64,000 nucleotides of DNA from Cryomorphaceae bacterium 1068 (GCA_027214385.1 JAPVXR010000010.1:62001-126000); one strand, 5' to 3'. Positions 33,575-43,316 are shown, counted from the first letter of the stretch. Made by a program: numbers and translations. The notes: generated by a model not told the origin, from the letters alone.

Positions 33575-33976
33575 ATGAATCCTATTTTGCGGAATATTCT
33601 CGCCTTTGTACTCGGAGCAATAATCGGAGGAATTGTCAATATGGCTATAGTCACCATTTCACCATCCGTTTTTCCACTTCCCGAAGGATTCGACCCAAAT
33701 GACGTAAACACCTATGCAGAGCATATAGATGATTTCAGTTATGGAAATTTCTTTATGACATTTTTGGCTCATGCACTAGGTACTTTGGTAGGAGCATTAA
33801 TAGCGGTGAAAGTAGCAGCTACGCACAAAGTCAAACTCGCATATGCCATTGGTGTATTTACCATGTTGGGCGGAATAGCGGCGGTATTTATGATTCCTGC
33901 ACCTACCTGGTTTATTGCTGTGGACTTACTTTTGGCATATATACCAATGGCATGGCTAGCTTCAAAAACCGCTTGA
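33575..33976 (+). CDS. Conserved small membrane protein, unknown
   Basis: A 133-residue protein with four hydrophobic segments: ILAFVLGAIIGGIVNMAIV, FFMTFLAHALGTLVGALIAV, LAYAIGVFTMLGGIAAVFMI and WFIAVDLLLAYIPMAWLA. The first segment, R-N-x-L-A-F-x-x-G-x-x-x-G-x-x-x-N, and the P-L-P-E-G loop are seen in small Bacteroidota membrane proteins of unknown function. It follows the DUF2807 gene by 48 bases in the same orientation. Confidence 0.72.
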   Translation: MNPILRNILAFVLGAIIGGIVNMAIVTISPSVFPLPEGFDPNDVNTYAEHIDDFSYGNFFMTFLAHALGTLVGALIAVKVAATHKVKLAYAIGVFTMLGGIAAVFMIPAPTWFIAVDLLLAYIPMAWLASKTA

Positions 33977-34030
33977 TTCTTGATTGCAAGTAATTTCTTT
34001 CAAGACAGGCTGAATTCATAATTTCGAGCC

Positions 34031-36097
34031 ATGAACGGAAAAAAACCCGTCAATTGGGTCGTACTCCTCGTGCACCTTCTGGTGATCGTGCTTTATCATA
34101 ACTTGGTGTACATTGGTCACTACGGTTACGACGATATGGAATATGCCAGAGCTGCCGTAAATCTATTGAACGGCGAACCTGATTTTTCCAATCACTTCTC
34201 TCATCGTGTTTCCGTTACCGGCCCCACTGCTGTTGCTTTTGCAATATTTGGAGTAACCGATACTGGCGCTACTCTCCCCGCTTTAGTTTTCAGCTTTCTG
34301 CTTGCCTTTTTGGTCACTTCATTGCTTTGGAAAAAGGGACCCATCGCTTTGTCCATCGGTTTGTCGTTGGCACTGTTACCTCAGTGGTTTCTGTTTTATA
34401 CCGATAAGCTCATGCCCGATATGACGGTGGCATTTTTTGTTTTCGCCACCGTTGTTTTCTACTGGCGCGGCATCAATAGTTTCGGCAGGCGAAAAGCAGC
34501 TTACGGAGCGGTCTTTTCACTCTCCCTACTTTTGGGTTTTTTAGCCAAAGGAACGATTGTACTAGCGCTTCCATGGGCGCTGTTCATTTTCGCCATAGAT
34601 CTTTTTCGAAGAAGAGAAAAGTCTTTTTGGCTGGCTGCCGTTGGGTCAGGAGCCCTTTTCCTTGGAGTATATTTTCTTGCCACTTGGTGGCTCACCGGAT
34701 CATTTTTCAGCCGATTTACAGCAATTGCCGGAAACGCTTATATGAACGCTTGCAGCTATGCGGAACTGCCAAGCAGCTTTCTTCTCGAAAGGGTCACCAA
34801 AGGATTTTGGGAGATGGGAATTCAATATGGGCTATTGCCCGGAATGATTTTTCTAATTGCCGGTTTGATTGGCAAAAAGTTCAGACTGATCGGCGAAAAC
34901 TACTCCCTTTTGCGGTATTCATTATTGACCGGGATAGTCTTTTTGCTCTCAGCAAACTTCATGACCATATCTCCCACTGCCTACAACCCGATGTGCTTGG
35001 ACGTGCGACATTATCTTTTTCTCACACCGATACTCGCTCTTGTGGCTGCTCTTGTTTTCTCCAAATACATCTCTGCAGGTCGGTACAATATTGTGCTTCC
35101 CATGTTGGCAATAGCTTTCGCACTCTTAGCTTACCAAATTGATAATAAAGAATTTGAAAAGCTTTGGCTTCCGATTGCAGGCGTTATTCTTCTTGGGTTC
35201 GTTCCAATCATTCGCCGAAAAGCAGGATTTCTATTTCCTATTTTGACTTTTGGCGTTATGCTCATTCTGCCGTGGGAAATGTTTTCTTTCTCTGATCAAG
35301 TGAAGTATCGCGAACAAAGAGAGTGGATAGTGGAACAATTGGAGAAGCTTGAAAACGGATCAACCATTTATACCAGCCCCGTTCAAGAGCGCCTCACGCG
35401 GTTTTACCTGCGATTTGATTCATCCGAAATTAAAGTTCGACGCTACTCAGATTTGGAAAAAGCCTATGAAGCCACCAATCAGAATTATCTTCTTTTCAAT
35501 CCATATACCTTACAGCTTTCGGGAATGAACAATGACCAATTGCCCTACACTGCTCTATACCCTACCGAAACAAGTCGACTCCTGGAACGTGACGAAAAGA
35601 CAGGGATGGAACTCTACCAAATAGAAGAGGTGATCTCCCCGAGAAGTCAAGGAACAGCTATCGTATCTATCCTTGAAGTTTTTGATAGCGCCTCACCGTC
35701 AGAATTGGAGTTCAAGACAGAAAATTTCGTAGAAAAAACAGGTAGGTCAGCTTACAAACTCGAAGAATATTCAGGCACTTTTCGGGTGCCCTTTGACTCC
35801 ATTTCTGCTCTGGCCGAAAAGTACACCTTCGCATTGATTGATCTCGATGCTTATGCTGAAGCCAATTCCAATCTGCGTATTGTCATTTCCATTGAAAAAA
35901 ACGGTATAGAATTATTCCGAGACGATGTATATCTGTTGAAACAAGGATTCATTTTCGGAACATGGAATACGGTGAATGCGGAAGTGAGACTACCTCTGAT
36001 AGAAGAGAAGGGCTGCGAACTACTTACCTACATCTGGAATCCGGAAGGTGATACGATGTATATCGACAACCTACACCTTTCGATAATCTCCATGTAG
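34031..36097 (+). CDS. GT39/PMT-like polytopic membrane protein with C-terminal soluble domain
   Basis: A 688-residue protein with about twelve membrane helices to residue 430, then about 250 soluble residues. The first loop holds YGYDDMEYARAAVNLLNGEP, the D-D/D-x-E motif of lipid-linked sugar transferases of the GT39/GT83 clan, followed by FSHRVSVTGPTAVAFAIFG. The soluble tail has beta-rich segments (YKLEEYSGTFRVPFDS, TYIWNPEGDTMYIDNLHLS) that look like a carbohydrate-binding fold. It sits 54 bases after the small membrane gene. The substrate is unknown. Confidence 0.72.
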   Translation: MNGKKPVNWVVLLVHLLVIVLYHNLVYIGHYGYDDMEYARAAVNLLNGEPDFSNHFSHRVSVTGPTAVAFAIFGVTDTGATLPALVFSFLLAFLVTSLLWKKGPIALSIGLSLALLPQWFLFYTDKLMPDMTVAFFVFATVVFYWRGINSFGRRKAAYGAVFSLSLLLGFLAKGTIVLALPWALFIFAIDLFRRREKSFWLAAVGSGALFLGVYFLATWWLTGSFFSRFTAIAGNAYMNACSYAELPSSFLLERVTKGFWEMGIQYGLLPGMIFLIAGLIGKKFRLIGENYSLLRYSLLTGIVFLLSANFMTISPTAYNPMCLDVRHYLFLTPILALVAALVFSKYISAGRYNIVLPMLAIAFALLAYQIDNKEFEKLWLPIAGVILLGFVPIIRRKAGFLFPILTFGVMLILPWEMFSFSDQVKYREQREWIVEQLEKLENGSTIYTSPVQERLTRFYLRFDSSEIKVRRYSDLEKAYEATNQNYLLFNPYTLQLSGMNNDQLPYTALYPTETSRLLERDEKTGMELYQIEEVISPRSQGTAIVSILEVFDSASPSELEFKTENFVEKTGRSAYKLEEYSGTFRVPFDSISALAEKYTFALIDLDAYAEANSNLRIVISIEKNGIELFRDDVYLLKQGFIFGTWNTVNAEVRLPLIEEKGCELLTYIWNPEGDTMYIDNLHLSIISM

Positions 36098-36103
36098 GAA
36101 AGT

Positions 36104-36140
36104 ATAAAAAAAGCCACCCTTGGAGAGAGGTGGCTTTAAA
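36104..36140. terminator. Bidirectional intrinsic terminator
   Basis: AAAGCCACC (36110-36118) pairs with GGTGGCTTT (36129-36137) around a 10-base loop. On the minus strand it runs into a T tract and so ends the beta-barrel gene; on the plus strand TTTAAAG follows the GT39-like gene. The two genes are convergent. Confidence 0.78.
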
Positions 36141-36156
36141 GTTGTATGTTAAACTT

Positions 36157-36759
36157 TTACAGTCTTATTTTGATTCCAGCATTGATAACGAAGGAATTGT
36201 GTTTGGTGTCACTAAATGAGTCCAGCGCTTCATCCACGTCATGGACATCAGTAAGACCTATTTCATATCCTAAGTCGACGAACAAGAAGGCAATATCAAT
36301 ACCCGCACCCACACGAGCTGCCCAAGCCATACTTTTCCAGTCTACCGCGTCATCAACGAAGCTTTCTGAATACTCGGTTTTTGTGTGAAAGGTCATAGAA
36401 GGACCCGCAAAAACTCGAAAATTTAAGAGATTCTCTGTCTCTGGATCGATAAATCTATATCCCACAAAAAGCGGAATCTCCACGCCTGCAATAGTTTGAT
36501 CGATCGACACATCTCCTGCGTCGTCCACGTATTCAACCACTTGCTGTCCGTAGGTAATACCAGGATAGAAATGGAATTTCTCACCGATCAAAATGTGACC
36601 ACCGAACTGATAACCTGCCTTAGCGGAAGTCGTCACTCCATCGGGCTCTTCTTGCACATTCCCAAAATTCAATCCAACCATTGGACGAATTTCGAATTGA
36701 GCGAACGCATCGGCTCCAATTAACAGCACCGCAAACGCCGCAAAAATTAACTTTTTCAT
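36157..36759 (-). CDS. Outer-membrane beta-barrel protein (PorT/OMP_b-brl family)
   Basis: A 200-residue protein with a signal peptide (FAAFAVLLIGADAFAQ) and eight to ten short amphipathic strands (FEIRPMVGLNFGNV, YQFGGHILIGEKFHFYPGITYGQ, IPLFVGYRF, NLLNFRVFAGPSM). It ends in HNSFVINAGIKIRL, the usual C-terminal strand. This is a small barrel of the PorT/outer membrane beta-barrel class common in Bacteroidota. It follows the dehydrogenase gene by 43 bases that include a run of T. Confidence 0.82.
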   Translation of the reverse strand: MKKLIFAAFAVLLIGADAFAQFEIRPMVGLNFGNVQEEPDGVTTSAKAGYQFGGHILIGEKFHFYPGITYGQQVVEYVDDAGDVSIDQTIAGVEIPLFVGYRFIDPETENLLNFRVFAGPSMTFHTKTEYSESFVDDAVDWKSMAWAARVGAGIDIAFLFVDLGYEIGLTDVHDVDEALDSFSDTKHNSFVINAGIKIRL

Positions 36760-36802
36760 AGGGATATTTATTGGTTTATGCAGAGCAATGTACTTTTTTT
36801 TT

Positions 36803-37729
36803 TTAAAAAGTCTCTCGTTCGCCTTCTTTAATGGCTTGACGCAATATATGAGCTGATTCCAACAAAAGCTCTTCTTCTTTTTGATCAGTATTCATTGTCA
36901 ACACCTTATCAATTCCAGCGTCCGATATGACTACCGGTAACGAAAGCGCAATGAGTCCAAACGGACTTTCCATCTCTTGCACCATGCTCAACGTAACGAC
37001 CCTTCTTTCTCCTCTCAAAATCCACTTGAGCAAGGTGGCCGTAACCAATCCGATGGCATGATTCGTGGCTCCTTTTCGCTGAATGATTTCTTGTGCGGCA
37101 GATCTTACCTCATCTTCAATTTCTTTTTCGTATTCCGTTTTCCAACCGTCCCATTCGCGAATAGCAATGCCGCCAATGGTGGCTCGGGACCAAAGCACAA
37201 CTGAAGAATCTCCGTGTTCACCCACGACTTGGGCATGAATGGTTTTTGGTTCAAGGTTCAACTTATTCCCGATGATCTCTCGTAAGCGAGCCGAATCGAG
37301 AAATGTACCCGTTCCAATCACCCTTTGTTTTGGCAGGCCCGTATACTTCTGGTAGAAATAGGTCAATACATCTACCGGATTAGCCACGATAATCAAGATT
37401 CCATTGAATCCTTTTAGCTCATGAGAGATAGACCTGGCAATTTTCAGGTTGTCCTGAAGCAGCTCCAACCTTGATTGGCCTTCACTGCCACCTTTTCCAG
37501 CTGTAACAACAATCGCATCGCAGTCCTTCATTTCAGCAATGCTCGCCGCGTGAATATCAGCCGACGGAAAGAATGAAGTACCGTGGTTTAAGTCCATGGC
37601 TTCGCCCTCAGCGATGTCTTGATTTATGTCATTGAGCAAAAGCTCTCGACAAACTCCTTTTTGCAAAATGGAGATGGCCACACTGGCTCCTACCCAGCCC
37701 ATGCCTATAATTCCAACGGAGTTCTTCAT
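36803..37729 (-). CDS. L-lactate/malate dehydrogenase family protein
   Basis: A 308-residue NAD-dependent 2-hydroxyacid dehydrogenase. The Rossmann loop VGIIGMGWVGAS, the NAD-binding D34 (LLNDIN), N117 (VANPVDVLTYF), D145/R148 (LDSARLR) and catalytic H172 (GEHGDSS) are all present. The mobile specificity loop reads AGKGGSEGQSRLELL, about two residues longer than the usual A-x-x-x-P-G-x-x-R, with R87 as the catalytic Arg. This makes lactate versus malate preference uncertain; KGATNHAIG near the C-terminus is more LDH-like. It is monocistronic or paired with the barrel gene downstream. Confidence 0.85.
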   Translation of the reverse strand: MKNSVGIIGMGWVGASVAISILQKGVCRELLLNDINQDIAEGEAMDLNHGTSFFPSADIHAASIAEMKDCDAIVVTAGKGGSEGQSRLELLQDNLKIARSISHELKGFNGILIIVANPVDVLTYFYQKYTGLPKQRVIGTGTFLDSARLREIIGNKLNLEPKTIHAQVVGEHGDSSVVLWSRATIGGIAIREWDGWKTEYEKEIEDEVRSAAQEIIQRKGATNHAIGLVTATLLKWILRGERRVVTLSMVQEMESPFGLIALSLPVVISDAGIDKVLTMNTDQKEEELLLESAHILRQAIKEGERETF

Positions 37730-37787
37730 GATATACCAAAATAGGTCTGATCAAAGTTCGGAAAGAACATTGTCAAATCGGAGTGAT

Positions 37788-38381
37788 CTACTTCTTTTTC
37801 TTCGGTGGAACACAAGTCTTGCAGAAATCAGCAAGTGCATCTATTTCTTCCTTGACCAATTGATGCTTATCAAGAAGCACATCAGCCTTGCGACCCATGT
37901 CGGATTGCTTCATAACTGAGGCATAAACATCGCTCATCTCTCTTTGTAAATCTTGCCAAATCACTTGAAAAAAATCACCACTTGAACCAAACTTTTTTCG
38001 GTCAAAAAGCTCTTTCCTGAATTTACGGGCATAGAGTTCATTCAAGTCAAAATTGAATTGAGCAACTCGTATAAGCTGATTAACCAAATCATCATTTGGA
38101 GCAATTATCGCAGCTGCCTTTCTATCAAATACACAAGTCGCGTATTGATTGAAGTTTTTCTTGAAGGCGAACTCAGCATTACTCATTTGGTAACTGAATT
38201 GGATACTCGCTCCCGGATAGACTGAGTATGATGTCAATTCAGGATTCACTTCTGATTCGGGAGAAAGAAAGTCTGCCAAGGTGAGTTCATAATCCTCAGA
38301 CCATTCAAAAGTATCTTGCGCTGAAAGTGGAACTTTCAAAGCCAAAATCAGCAACATTAGTAGAAATTGTTTTTTCATCAC
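37788..38381 (-). CDS. Secreted protein of unknown function (197 aa)
   Basis: I do not recognise this protein. It has a signal peptide (FLLMLLILALKVPLSAQ), then TFEWSEDYELTLADFL at the mature start, a region around YPGASIQFSYQMSNAEFAFK, and a helical C-terminal half that ends in the basic PPKKKK. The short W-S-x-x-x-L-x-x-x-D-F motif near the mature N-terminus resembles the opening of some secreted metalloprotease-like (DUF922) proteins, but the HExxH motif is absent. It is separated from the dehydrogenase start by 58 bases. Confidence 0.6.
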   Translation of the reverse strand: MMKKQFLLMLLILALKVPLSAQDTFEWSEDYELTLADFLSPESEVNPELTSYSVYPGASIQFSYQMSNAEFAFKKNFNQYATCVFDRKAAAIIAPNDDLVNQLIRVAQFNFDLNELYARKFRKELFDRKKFGSSGDFFQVIWQDLQREMSDVYASVMKQSDMGRKADVLLDKHQLVKEEIDALADFCKTCVPPKKKK

Positions 38382-38582
38382 TCAAGCTATTAATACAGCG
38401 CGAAAACAACCCGAAAGACAAGAGCCACAAAAAGTAAAAACAAAGTTCCTCCGAGTGTCTTTATTCACGCTGTTACTATTGACAATTGAAAGCCAATTCT
38501 GAAGCTTTGGATATAGGCAAAACAAAGATGGTTCCCTCTCAAATTAGTGACCGAAAGCTTAGAATTCTTAAAGTAGGAACCC

Positions 38583-38590
38583 TACCTTTA
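38583..38590 (+). promoter_or_regulatory. Putative -7 element of the HlyD-permease-ATPase operon
   Basis: TACCTTTA differs from TAnnTTTG at the last base only and lies 15 bases ahead of the ATG at 38606. No clear -33 box. Confidence 0.35.
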
Positions 38591-38605
38591 TATCTACTCT
38601 AAGCC

Positions 38606-39679
38606 ATGAAATACCTTGCTCTTGCATTGATTCCATTTTTGATTTCCTGCTCGGAAAAAAAGGAAGGGATGCATCCTGAATATGTTGTTTTAACTCAATC
38701 CGTTTACGCGTCGGTCATCGTTGAACCTGAAGATTTGTACAACGTCTACCCTACGGTAGCGGGCATCCTCGATTCTCTTTTGGTGGATGAAGGTAGTATT
38801 GTGAATGAAGGACAAGTTATCGCACATATCGTTTCTCAAAGTCCTGAAATAGCCAGCGAAAATGCTCGATTAAGTATGGAGCTGGCCGAATCAAAATACC
38901 AAGGCAGCGCCACATTGCTTGGTAACATTGAGCAAGAAATCTCACTGGCCAAAGCGCAATTGAGCTTGGACTCGGTGAATTTCATCCGTCAACAAAATCT
39001 TTGGAATCAGAATATTGGATCGCAGTCTGAATTCGAAAACAGAAAGCTCAAATACGAACAGAGTCGAAACAACCTTGACTTATTAAACCAGCGATACGAA
39101 CAAACGCAAGTAGAATTGCGCAATGCTTATCGCAGGTCTAAAAACGCATTGGAGCAAGCCAATACCAATCTCCAAGACTACACCATCCGTTCGCGAATGG
39201 ACGGAATGGTTTATGAAATCTTGAAAGAGGAAGGCGAATTTATCAGTTCGCAATCTGTCCTTGCCAAGCTCGGAAGAGCCGAAAGTTTCGTTCTAAAAAT
39301 GCAGGTAGACGAAGTTGACATCGCTCAGGTGTCAATGGGCCAAGCTTGTATCATTTCTTTGGATGCTTATCCTGAGCAAACCTTCGATGCCCGCATCACG
39401 AAAATATTTCCCTTTAAAAATGAGCGCACCCAGACATTTGAAGTGGAAGCCAAGATGGATAACCCCCCGAAGGTGCTCTATGCAGGTTTGGCAGGTGAGG
39501 CAAACATCGTACTCGAAATCAGAGAAAATGTCTTGAGCATTCCCATCGAATACCTTTTGGAAAATGACAGAGTAAAAACCTCGGACGGCGAAATCGAAGT
39601 GAAAACGGGAATCCGCAATATGGAGCGTATCGAAATCATTTCGGGCATTGATACGACCACCACTCTTTACAAACCATAA
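38606..39679 (+). CDS. HlyD/MacA-type periplasmic adaptor lipoprotein
   Basis: A 357-residue membrane fusion protein with a lipoprotein signal (LIPFLISCSEKKEG). It has the split lipoyl halves VAGILDSLLVDEGSIVNEGQ and YTIRSRMDGMVYEILKEEGE around a long coiled-coil hairpin (about 85-190), then a beta-barrel with VDIAQVSMGQ. It is the first of three genes making a MacAB-like export system; the permease starts with GTG two bases after its stop. Unlike MacB, permease and ATPase are separate proteins here. Confidence 0.9.
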   Translation: MKYLALALIPFLISCSEKKEGMHPEYVVLTQSVYASVIVEPEDLYNVYPTVAGILDSLLVDEGSIVNEGQVIAHIVSQSPEIASENARLSMELAESKYQGSATLLGNIEQEISLAKAQLSLDSVNFIRQQNLWNQNIGSQSEFENRKLKYEQSRNNLDLLNQRYEQTQVELRNAYRRSKNALEQANTNLQDYTIRSRMDGMVYEILKEEGEFISSQSVLAKLGRAESFVLKMQVDEVDIAQVSMGQACIISLDAYPEQTFDARITKIFPFKNERTQTFEVEAKMDNPPKVLYAGLAGEANIVLEIRENVLSIPIEYLLENDRVKTSDGEIEVKTGIRNMERIEIISGIDTTTTLYKP

Positions 39680-39681
39680 CT

Positions 39682-40941
39682 GTGAAGGTCAACGTCATTT
39701 TCGACATAACGCGAACGCACCTTCTATCTCGGTTAAAGCAGAGCAGCATCGCGGCACTCGGCGTTACTTTTGGAATCGGGACTTTCATCGTGCTGATGAG
39801 CTTTATGACGGGACTTAACGGATTGCTGGACGGGCTCATTCTCAACCGCACTCCACACGTGAGAATTTACAATGAAATTGAACCTTCGGAAGTGCAGCCC
39901 ATCGAAGCTGACGAAGCTTTCTCCAGCGCCTGGAATATCATCAAATCGGTAAAACCGAAGGGTAGCGAAGAGCGGATTCACAATGCCTTACCGATCATCT
40001 CCACGCTTGAAAAGGATTCGAGGGTTCGCGGCATTTCGCCCCAAGTGAATGCTTCGGTATTTTACCTCGCGGGCTCCATTGAGTTAAACGGAGTGGTGAC
40101 GGGAATTTTACCCCTCGAAGAAACAAGGCTTTTCAATTTCGATGAGTACATCGTGTCGGGAAGCCCGGAAGCATTGGCAAAAAACAGAAACGGAATACTA
40201 CTCGGCGCGGGTGTTGCCAAAAAAATGTCGCTTTCCATCGGAGATAAAATTCAGGTATCAACGGCCAGAGGGGTTTTGGTGCCACTGAAAATCGTCGGAA
40301 TATTTCAAAGCGGCCTGGCAGACGTGGACAACATTCAAAGCTACGTCAACCTCAGCATGGGTCAACAACTTTTGGGCGAAGGCAAAACTTACATTACCGA
40401 CATCAATCTGAAGCTCCACAACATCGAAGATGCCGTGCCGATGACCAATGAAGTACGGCGTTCATTTGACGTTTCGGCGATTGACATCAAAACCGCCAAC
40501 GCCCAATTTGAAACGGGTACATCCATTCGAAACCTCATTACCTATGCGGTTTCCATCACTCTTTTGATCGTAGCAGGATTCGGGATTTACAATATTCTAA
40601 ACATGATGATCTACGAGAAGATGAATGATATCGCCATCCTTAAAGCCACTGGATTTTCGGGTGATGATGTTAAAAACATCTTCATCTCTCAAGCTATGTT
40701 GATTGGTTTAGTTGGTGGCTCATTGGGCCTACTCCTAGGGTACAGTTTATCCGTTGTCATCGATCATACTCCATTCGAAACGGAGGCACTTCCGACCATC
40801 GATACTTTCCCCGTGAATTTCGATCCAATGTTCTATTTGGGTGGAATAATCTTTGCTATGGTAAGCACATTTTTGGCGGGTTATCTACCTGCTAGAAAAG
40901 CGCGACGAATCGATCCGGTAGAAATAATCAGAGGACAATGA
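39682..40941 (+). CDS. ABC transporter permease (MacB/FtsX family)
   Basis: A 419-residue protein with one N-terminal and three C-terminal membrane helices and a large periplasmic domain, as in FtsX/MacB/LolC. Signs are HLLSRLKQSSIAALGVTFGI at the start, MNDIAILKATGFSGDDVKNI after TM2 and the end [18 protein letters not shown]. The start is GTG at 39682, immediately after the adaptor stop. It overlaps the ATPase gene by ATGA. This class couples ATP hydrolysis to movement of substrate from periplasm through the adaptor. Confidence 0.93.
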   Translation: MKVNVIFDITRTHLLSRLKQSSIAALGVTFGIGTFIVLMSFMTGLNGLLDGLILNRTPHVRIYNEIEPSEVQPIEADEAFSSAWNIIKSVKPKGSEERIHNALPIISTLEKDSRVRGISPQVNASVFYLAGSIELNGVVTGILPLEETRLFNFDEYIVSGSPEALAKNRNGILLGAGVAKKMSLSIGDKIQVSTARGVLVPLKIVGIFQSGLADVDNIQSYVNLSMGQQLLGEGKTYITDINLKLHNIEDAVPMTNEVRRSFDVSAIDIKTANAQFETGTSIRNLITYAVSITLLIVAGFGIYNILNMMIYEKMNDIAILKATGFSGDDVKNIFISQAMLIGLVGGSLGLLLGYSLSVVIDHTPFETEALPTIDTFPVNFDPMFYLGGIIFAMVSTFLAGYLPARKARRIDPVEIIRGQ

Positions 40942-41621
40942 GTTTGGTTCTGGAAGCAAAATCGATCAATAAGCACTTCTACAATCCGGTAGATTTTCAC
41001 GTATTGAAAGACGTTTCTTTCGGTATCGACAAAGGTGAATTTGTATCCATCATGGGCAAGTCGGGCTGTGGAAAGAGCACCTTGCTTTACATTCTTTCTA
41101 CCATGGATACCGACTACTCAGGAGAGCTTTTTTTGGGTGGAGATAAAGTGACGGATCGCGACCACGACGAGCTGGCACGCATTCGAAATGCGGAAATTGG
41201 CTTTGTCTTTCAATTTCATTACCTACTGCCCGAATTCAGCGTGTTGGACAACGTAATGCTCCCCGCCAGAAAACTTGGGAAGAAATCTACTTCGGCAATT
41301 AGAGAAGCGGCCATGGCAAAGTTGGACTTACTAGGCATCGCATCCGAAGCATACAAAAAAGCCTCAATGATTTCGGGAGGACAAAAGCAGCGTGTGGCCA
41401 TCGCTCGAGCTTTGATCAATGACCCCATTATAATCATGGGCGATGAACCAACGGGAAATCTGGACAGCAAGAATTCCGAAAACGTCTTTGACATTTTCAA
41501 GGACCTCAGTCACTCGCAAAACCTTTCACTCCTGGTAGTAACCCACGACCATGATTTTGCCGCCAAGACCGATCGAATCATCACGATGGAAGATGGCAGA
41601 ATCATTTCTCACGGAAAATAA
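40938..41621 (+). CDS. ABC transporter ATPase (LolD/MacB-type)
   Basis: A 227-residue ATPase with Walker A (GKSGCGKST), Q-loop ([14 protein letters not shown]), signature ([10 protein letters not shown]), Walker B ([10 protein letters not shown]) and H-switch (VVTHDHDF), all canonical. The [12 protein letters not shown] segment is typical of LolD/MacB-class proteins. Its start overlaps the permease stop by 4 bases. It converges with the LytTR regulator gene with only one base between the stops, and that pair may control the export operon. Confidence 0.94.
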   Translation: MSLVLEAKSINKHFYNPVDFHVLKDVSFGIDKGEFVSIMGKSGCGKSTLLYILSTMDTDYSGELFLGGDKVTDRDHDELARIRNAEIGFVFQFHYLLPEFSVLDNVMLPARKLGKKSTSAIREAAMAKLDLLGIASEAYKKASMISGGQKQRVAIARALINDPIIIMGDEPTGNLDSKNSENVFDIFKDLSHSQNLSLLVVTHDHDFAAKTDRIITMEDGRIISHGK

Positions 41622-41622
41622 G

Positions 41623-42318
41623 CTATACACCCAATCGCCTCAAAACCTCCTCACGATAAGTCTTCCCGATAGGAATCAGCTTTTCGCCAATAAAAACCGA
41701 ATGCCCTTCGAGGCGCTCGACCTTGTTTAAATTGACAATGAAAGAACGATGTATACGCAAGAAGTTGGAAGGCAGAACGGCTTCAGCTTCGGTGAGTGTG
41801 AGAAGCGAGACGATCCGATCAGACTGAAAATGAAATGAGGCGTAGTTTCTCATTCCTTCCACAAAGAGAATTCCAGCGGGATCGATGCGGTGAAAACTCC
41901 CTTTGCCGTCGCCCTTCAGCGTGATGAACGAAGCCTCCTCCGAGCTTTGACTCGACTTGCCTTTTTTTGAAGCTACCCGCTCTACCGCTTCTTCAAATCG
42001 CTCAAACGAAAAGGGCTTGAGCAAGTAGTCGCAGACGTTGTATTTGTATCCGTCGAGGGCGTATTTTGGATAGGCACTGGTGATGACCACATCGAGTGGC
42101 TTTGATGCCAAATCGAGCAATTGCAAACCCGTAAGCTCGGGCATCTGAATATCCAGAAAAACGATATCGTAAGATTCTGACTCCAGTAGTTTACGCGCAT
42201 CGTGTGGATTATCAGCTTTCGCCGAAAGGTCGACCAACGCGGACTTTTCCGCGTAAAGCGAAATCAAATCCAAGGCATGGGCCTCATCATCTATCGCGAT
42301 GGCTTTGAGCGTTTTCAT
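41623..42318 (-). CDS. LytTR-family response regulator
   Basis: A 231-residue regulator with an N-terminal receiver (acidic pocket IDDEAH, D56 in FLDIQMPELTG, K in LLKPFSFERF) and a C-terminal LytTR DNA-binding domain (GILFVEGMRNYASFHF, FLRIHRSFIVNLNKV). A Ser-rich linker joins the two. It overlaps the sensor kinase gene by 4 bases (42315-42318), the usual arrangement for LytS/LytTR pairs. The convergent ABC export operon is a likely target. Confidence 0.94.
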   Translation of the reverse strand: MKTLKAIAIDDEAHALDLISLYAEKSALVDLSAKADNPHDARKLLESESYDIVFLDIQMPELTGLQLLDLASKPLDVVITSAYPKYALDGYKYNVCDYLLKPFSFERFEEAVERVASKKGKSSQSSEEASFITLKGDGKGSFHRIDPAGILFVEGMRNYASFHFQSDRIVSLLTLTEAEAVLPSNFLRIHRSFIVNLNKVERLEGHSVFIGEKLIPIGKTYREEVLRRLGV

Positions 42319-43316
42319 GAAATGGGAATCTTTAGTTCCACCACGAATCTATTCGATTCATTTTGGATTTCCATCAAATGGCGACTCGGATAAACCAATT
42401 CCAATCTCTTTCGGGTATTTCCGAGACCAATACCTGACCCGTCGTGCGCATCACCCGGCATAATCTTGTTCTCAAATTTGATCAGTAATTGATCGTTCTG
42501 CGATCCGATAAAGATTTTGCCAGGGTTATCGGGCGATCGCAAGTCGCCATGTTTGAACATATTCTCAGCCAGCGGCATCAAGAGCAATGGTTCGATCCGT
42601 TTTTCGAGAATGGTTTCATCCACCTCAAAGTCCACATAGCACTTTCCGCTAAAACGCTTTTTCATGATTCCGTAGATATTCTCTACCATTTCCATCTCTT
42701 CGTGCACGGTCGTTTCATCCTCTTCGGAAGCTGAAAAGGCCTTGCGCAAAACGTTAGATAGTTCGGTAGTAATCTCGGCTGCTTCGGGATCGGCACTATA
42801 CACGCGGCTGTGAATGAAGCCAAGCGTATTGAATAAAAAGTGTGGATTGATTTGTGACCGCAAAAAGGCCAATTCGGCAGTGATCTTTTCTTGTTCCAAT
42901 ACTGCCCGATTGGCTTTGAATTCACTTTGGCGCTTCAGAAGCCAAGCCACCAGACTGAGAAGAATGATAGAAATGGGCCTAAACGTGTTGTCAAGAATGT
43001 AATTGACCGTGTAGGGATCTCGGTAATTTCCAGTTCCTGTCAGCCACTTCAAGATTACTTCTTCCAGAAAAAAGCGAGAAAGAATGAATACGGTGACTCC
43101 CGCAGGCACCCAGAAAATCAATGACCATGGATTTTTGTCTTGAATCGCCTCCTTCCAAACCTTCGGATAGAAGAAGTAGAAGCAAGCTGCCATAGACAGC
43201 ACATACGTGACTGAAAGATAGAAGCCGTGCGAATCGAGGGTGTCACTCACCACATCTTCCGAGACGTAGTAGAGTAAAAAGGCCAGCCAAGCGAGTGGAT
43301 GTAAATAGCGATTCAT
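42315..43316 (-). CDS. LytS/YehU-type sensor histidine kinase
   Basis: A 333-residue kinase with four membrane helices (about 5-130) and a cytoplasmic His_kinase domain. The phospho-acceptor box is FLRSQINPHFLFNTLGFIHS, and the ATP-binding part keeps PLLLMPLAENMFKHG (N box; the usual LVENAIKHG is varied) and GSGIGLGNTRKRL (G box). There is no extracellular sensor domain, so the membrane helices probably sense the signal. It is the upstream gene of the LytTR pair. Confidence 0.93.
   Translation of the reverse strand: MNRYLHPLAWLAFLLYYVSEDVVSDTLDSHGFYLSVTYVLSMAACFYFFYPKVWKEAIQDKNPWSLIFWVPAGVTVFILSRFFLEEVILKWLTGTGNYRDPYTVNYILDNTFRPISIILLSLVAWLLKRQSEFKANRAVLEQEKITAELAFLRSQINPHFLFNTLGFIHSRVYSADPEAAEITTELSNVLRKAFSASEEDETTVHEEMEMVENIYGIMKKRFSGKCYVDFEVDETILEKRIEPLLLMPLAENMFKHGDLRSPDNPGKIFIGSQNDQLLIKFENKIMPGDAHDGSGIGLGNTRKRLELVYPSRHLMEIQNESNRFVVELKIPIS

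Noticed and set aside
36790-36810. Run of T with short A run between dehydrogenase and barrel genes
   Set aside because: No GC-rich stem, so it is not a terminator; probably a slippage-prone tract.
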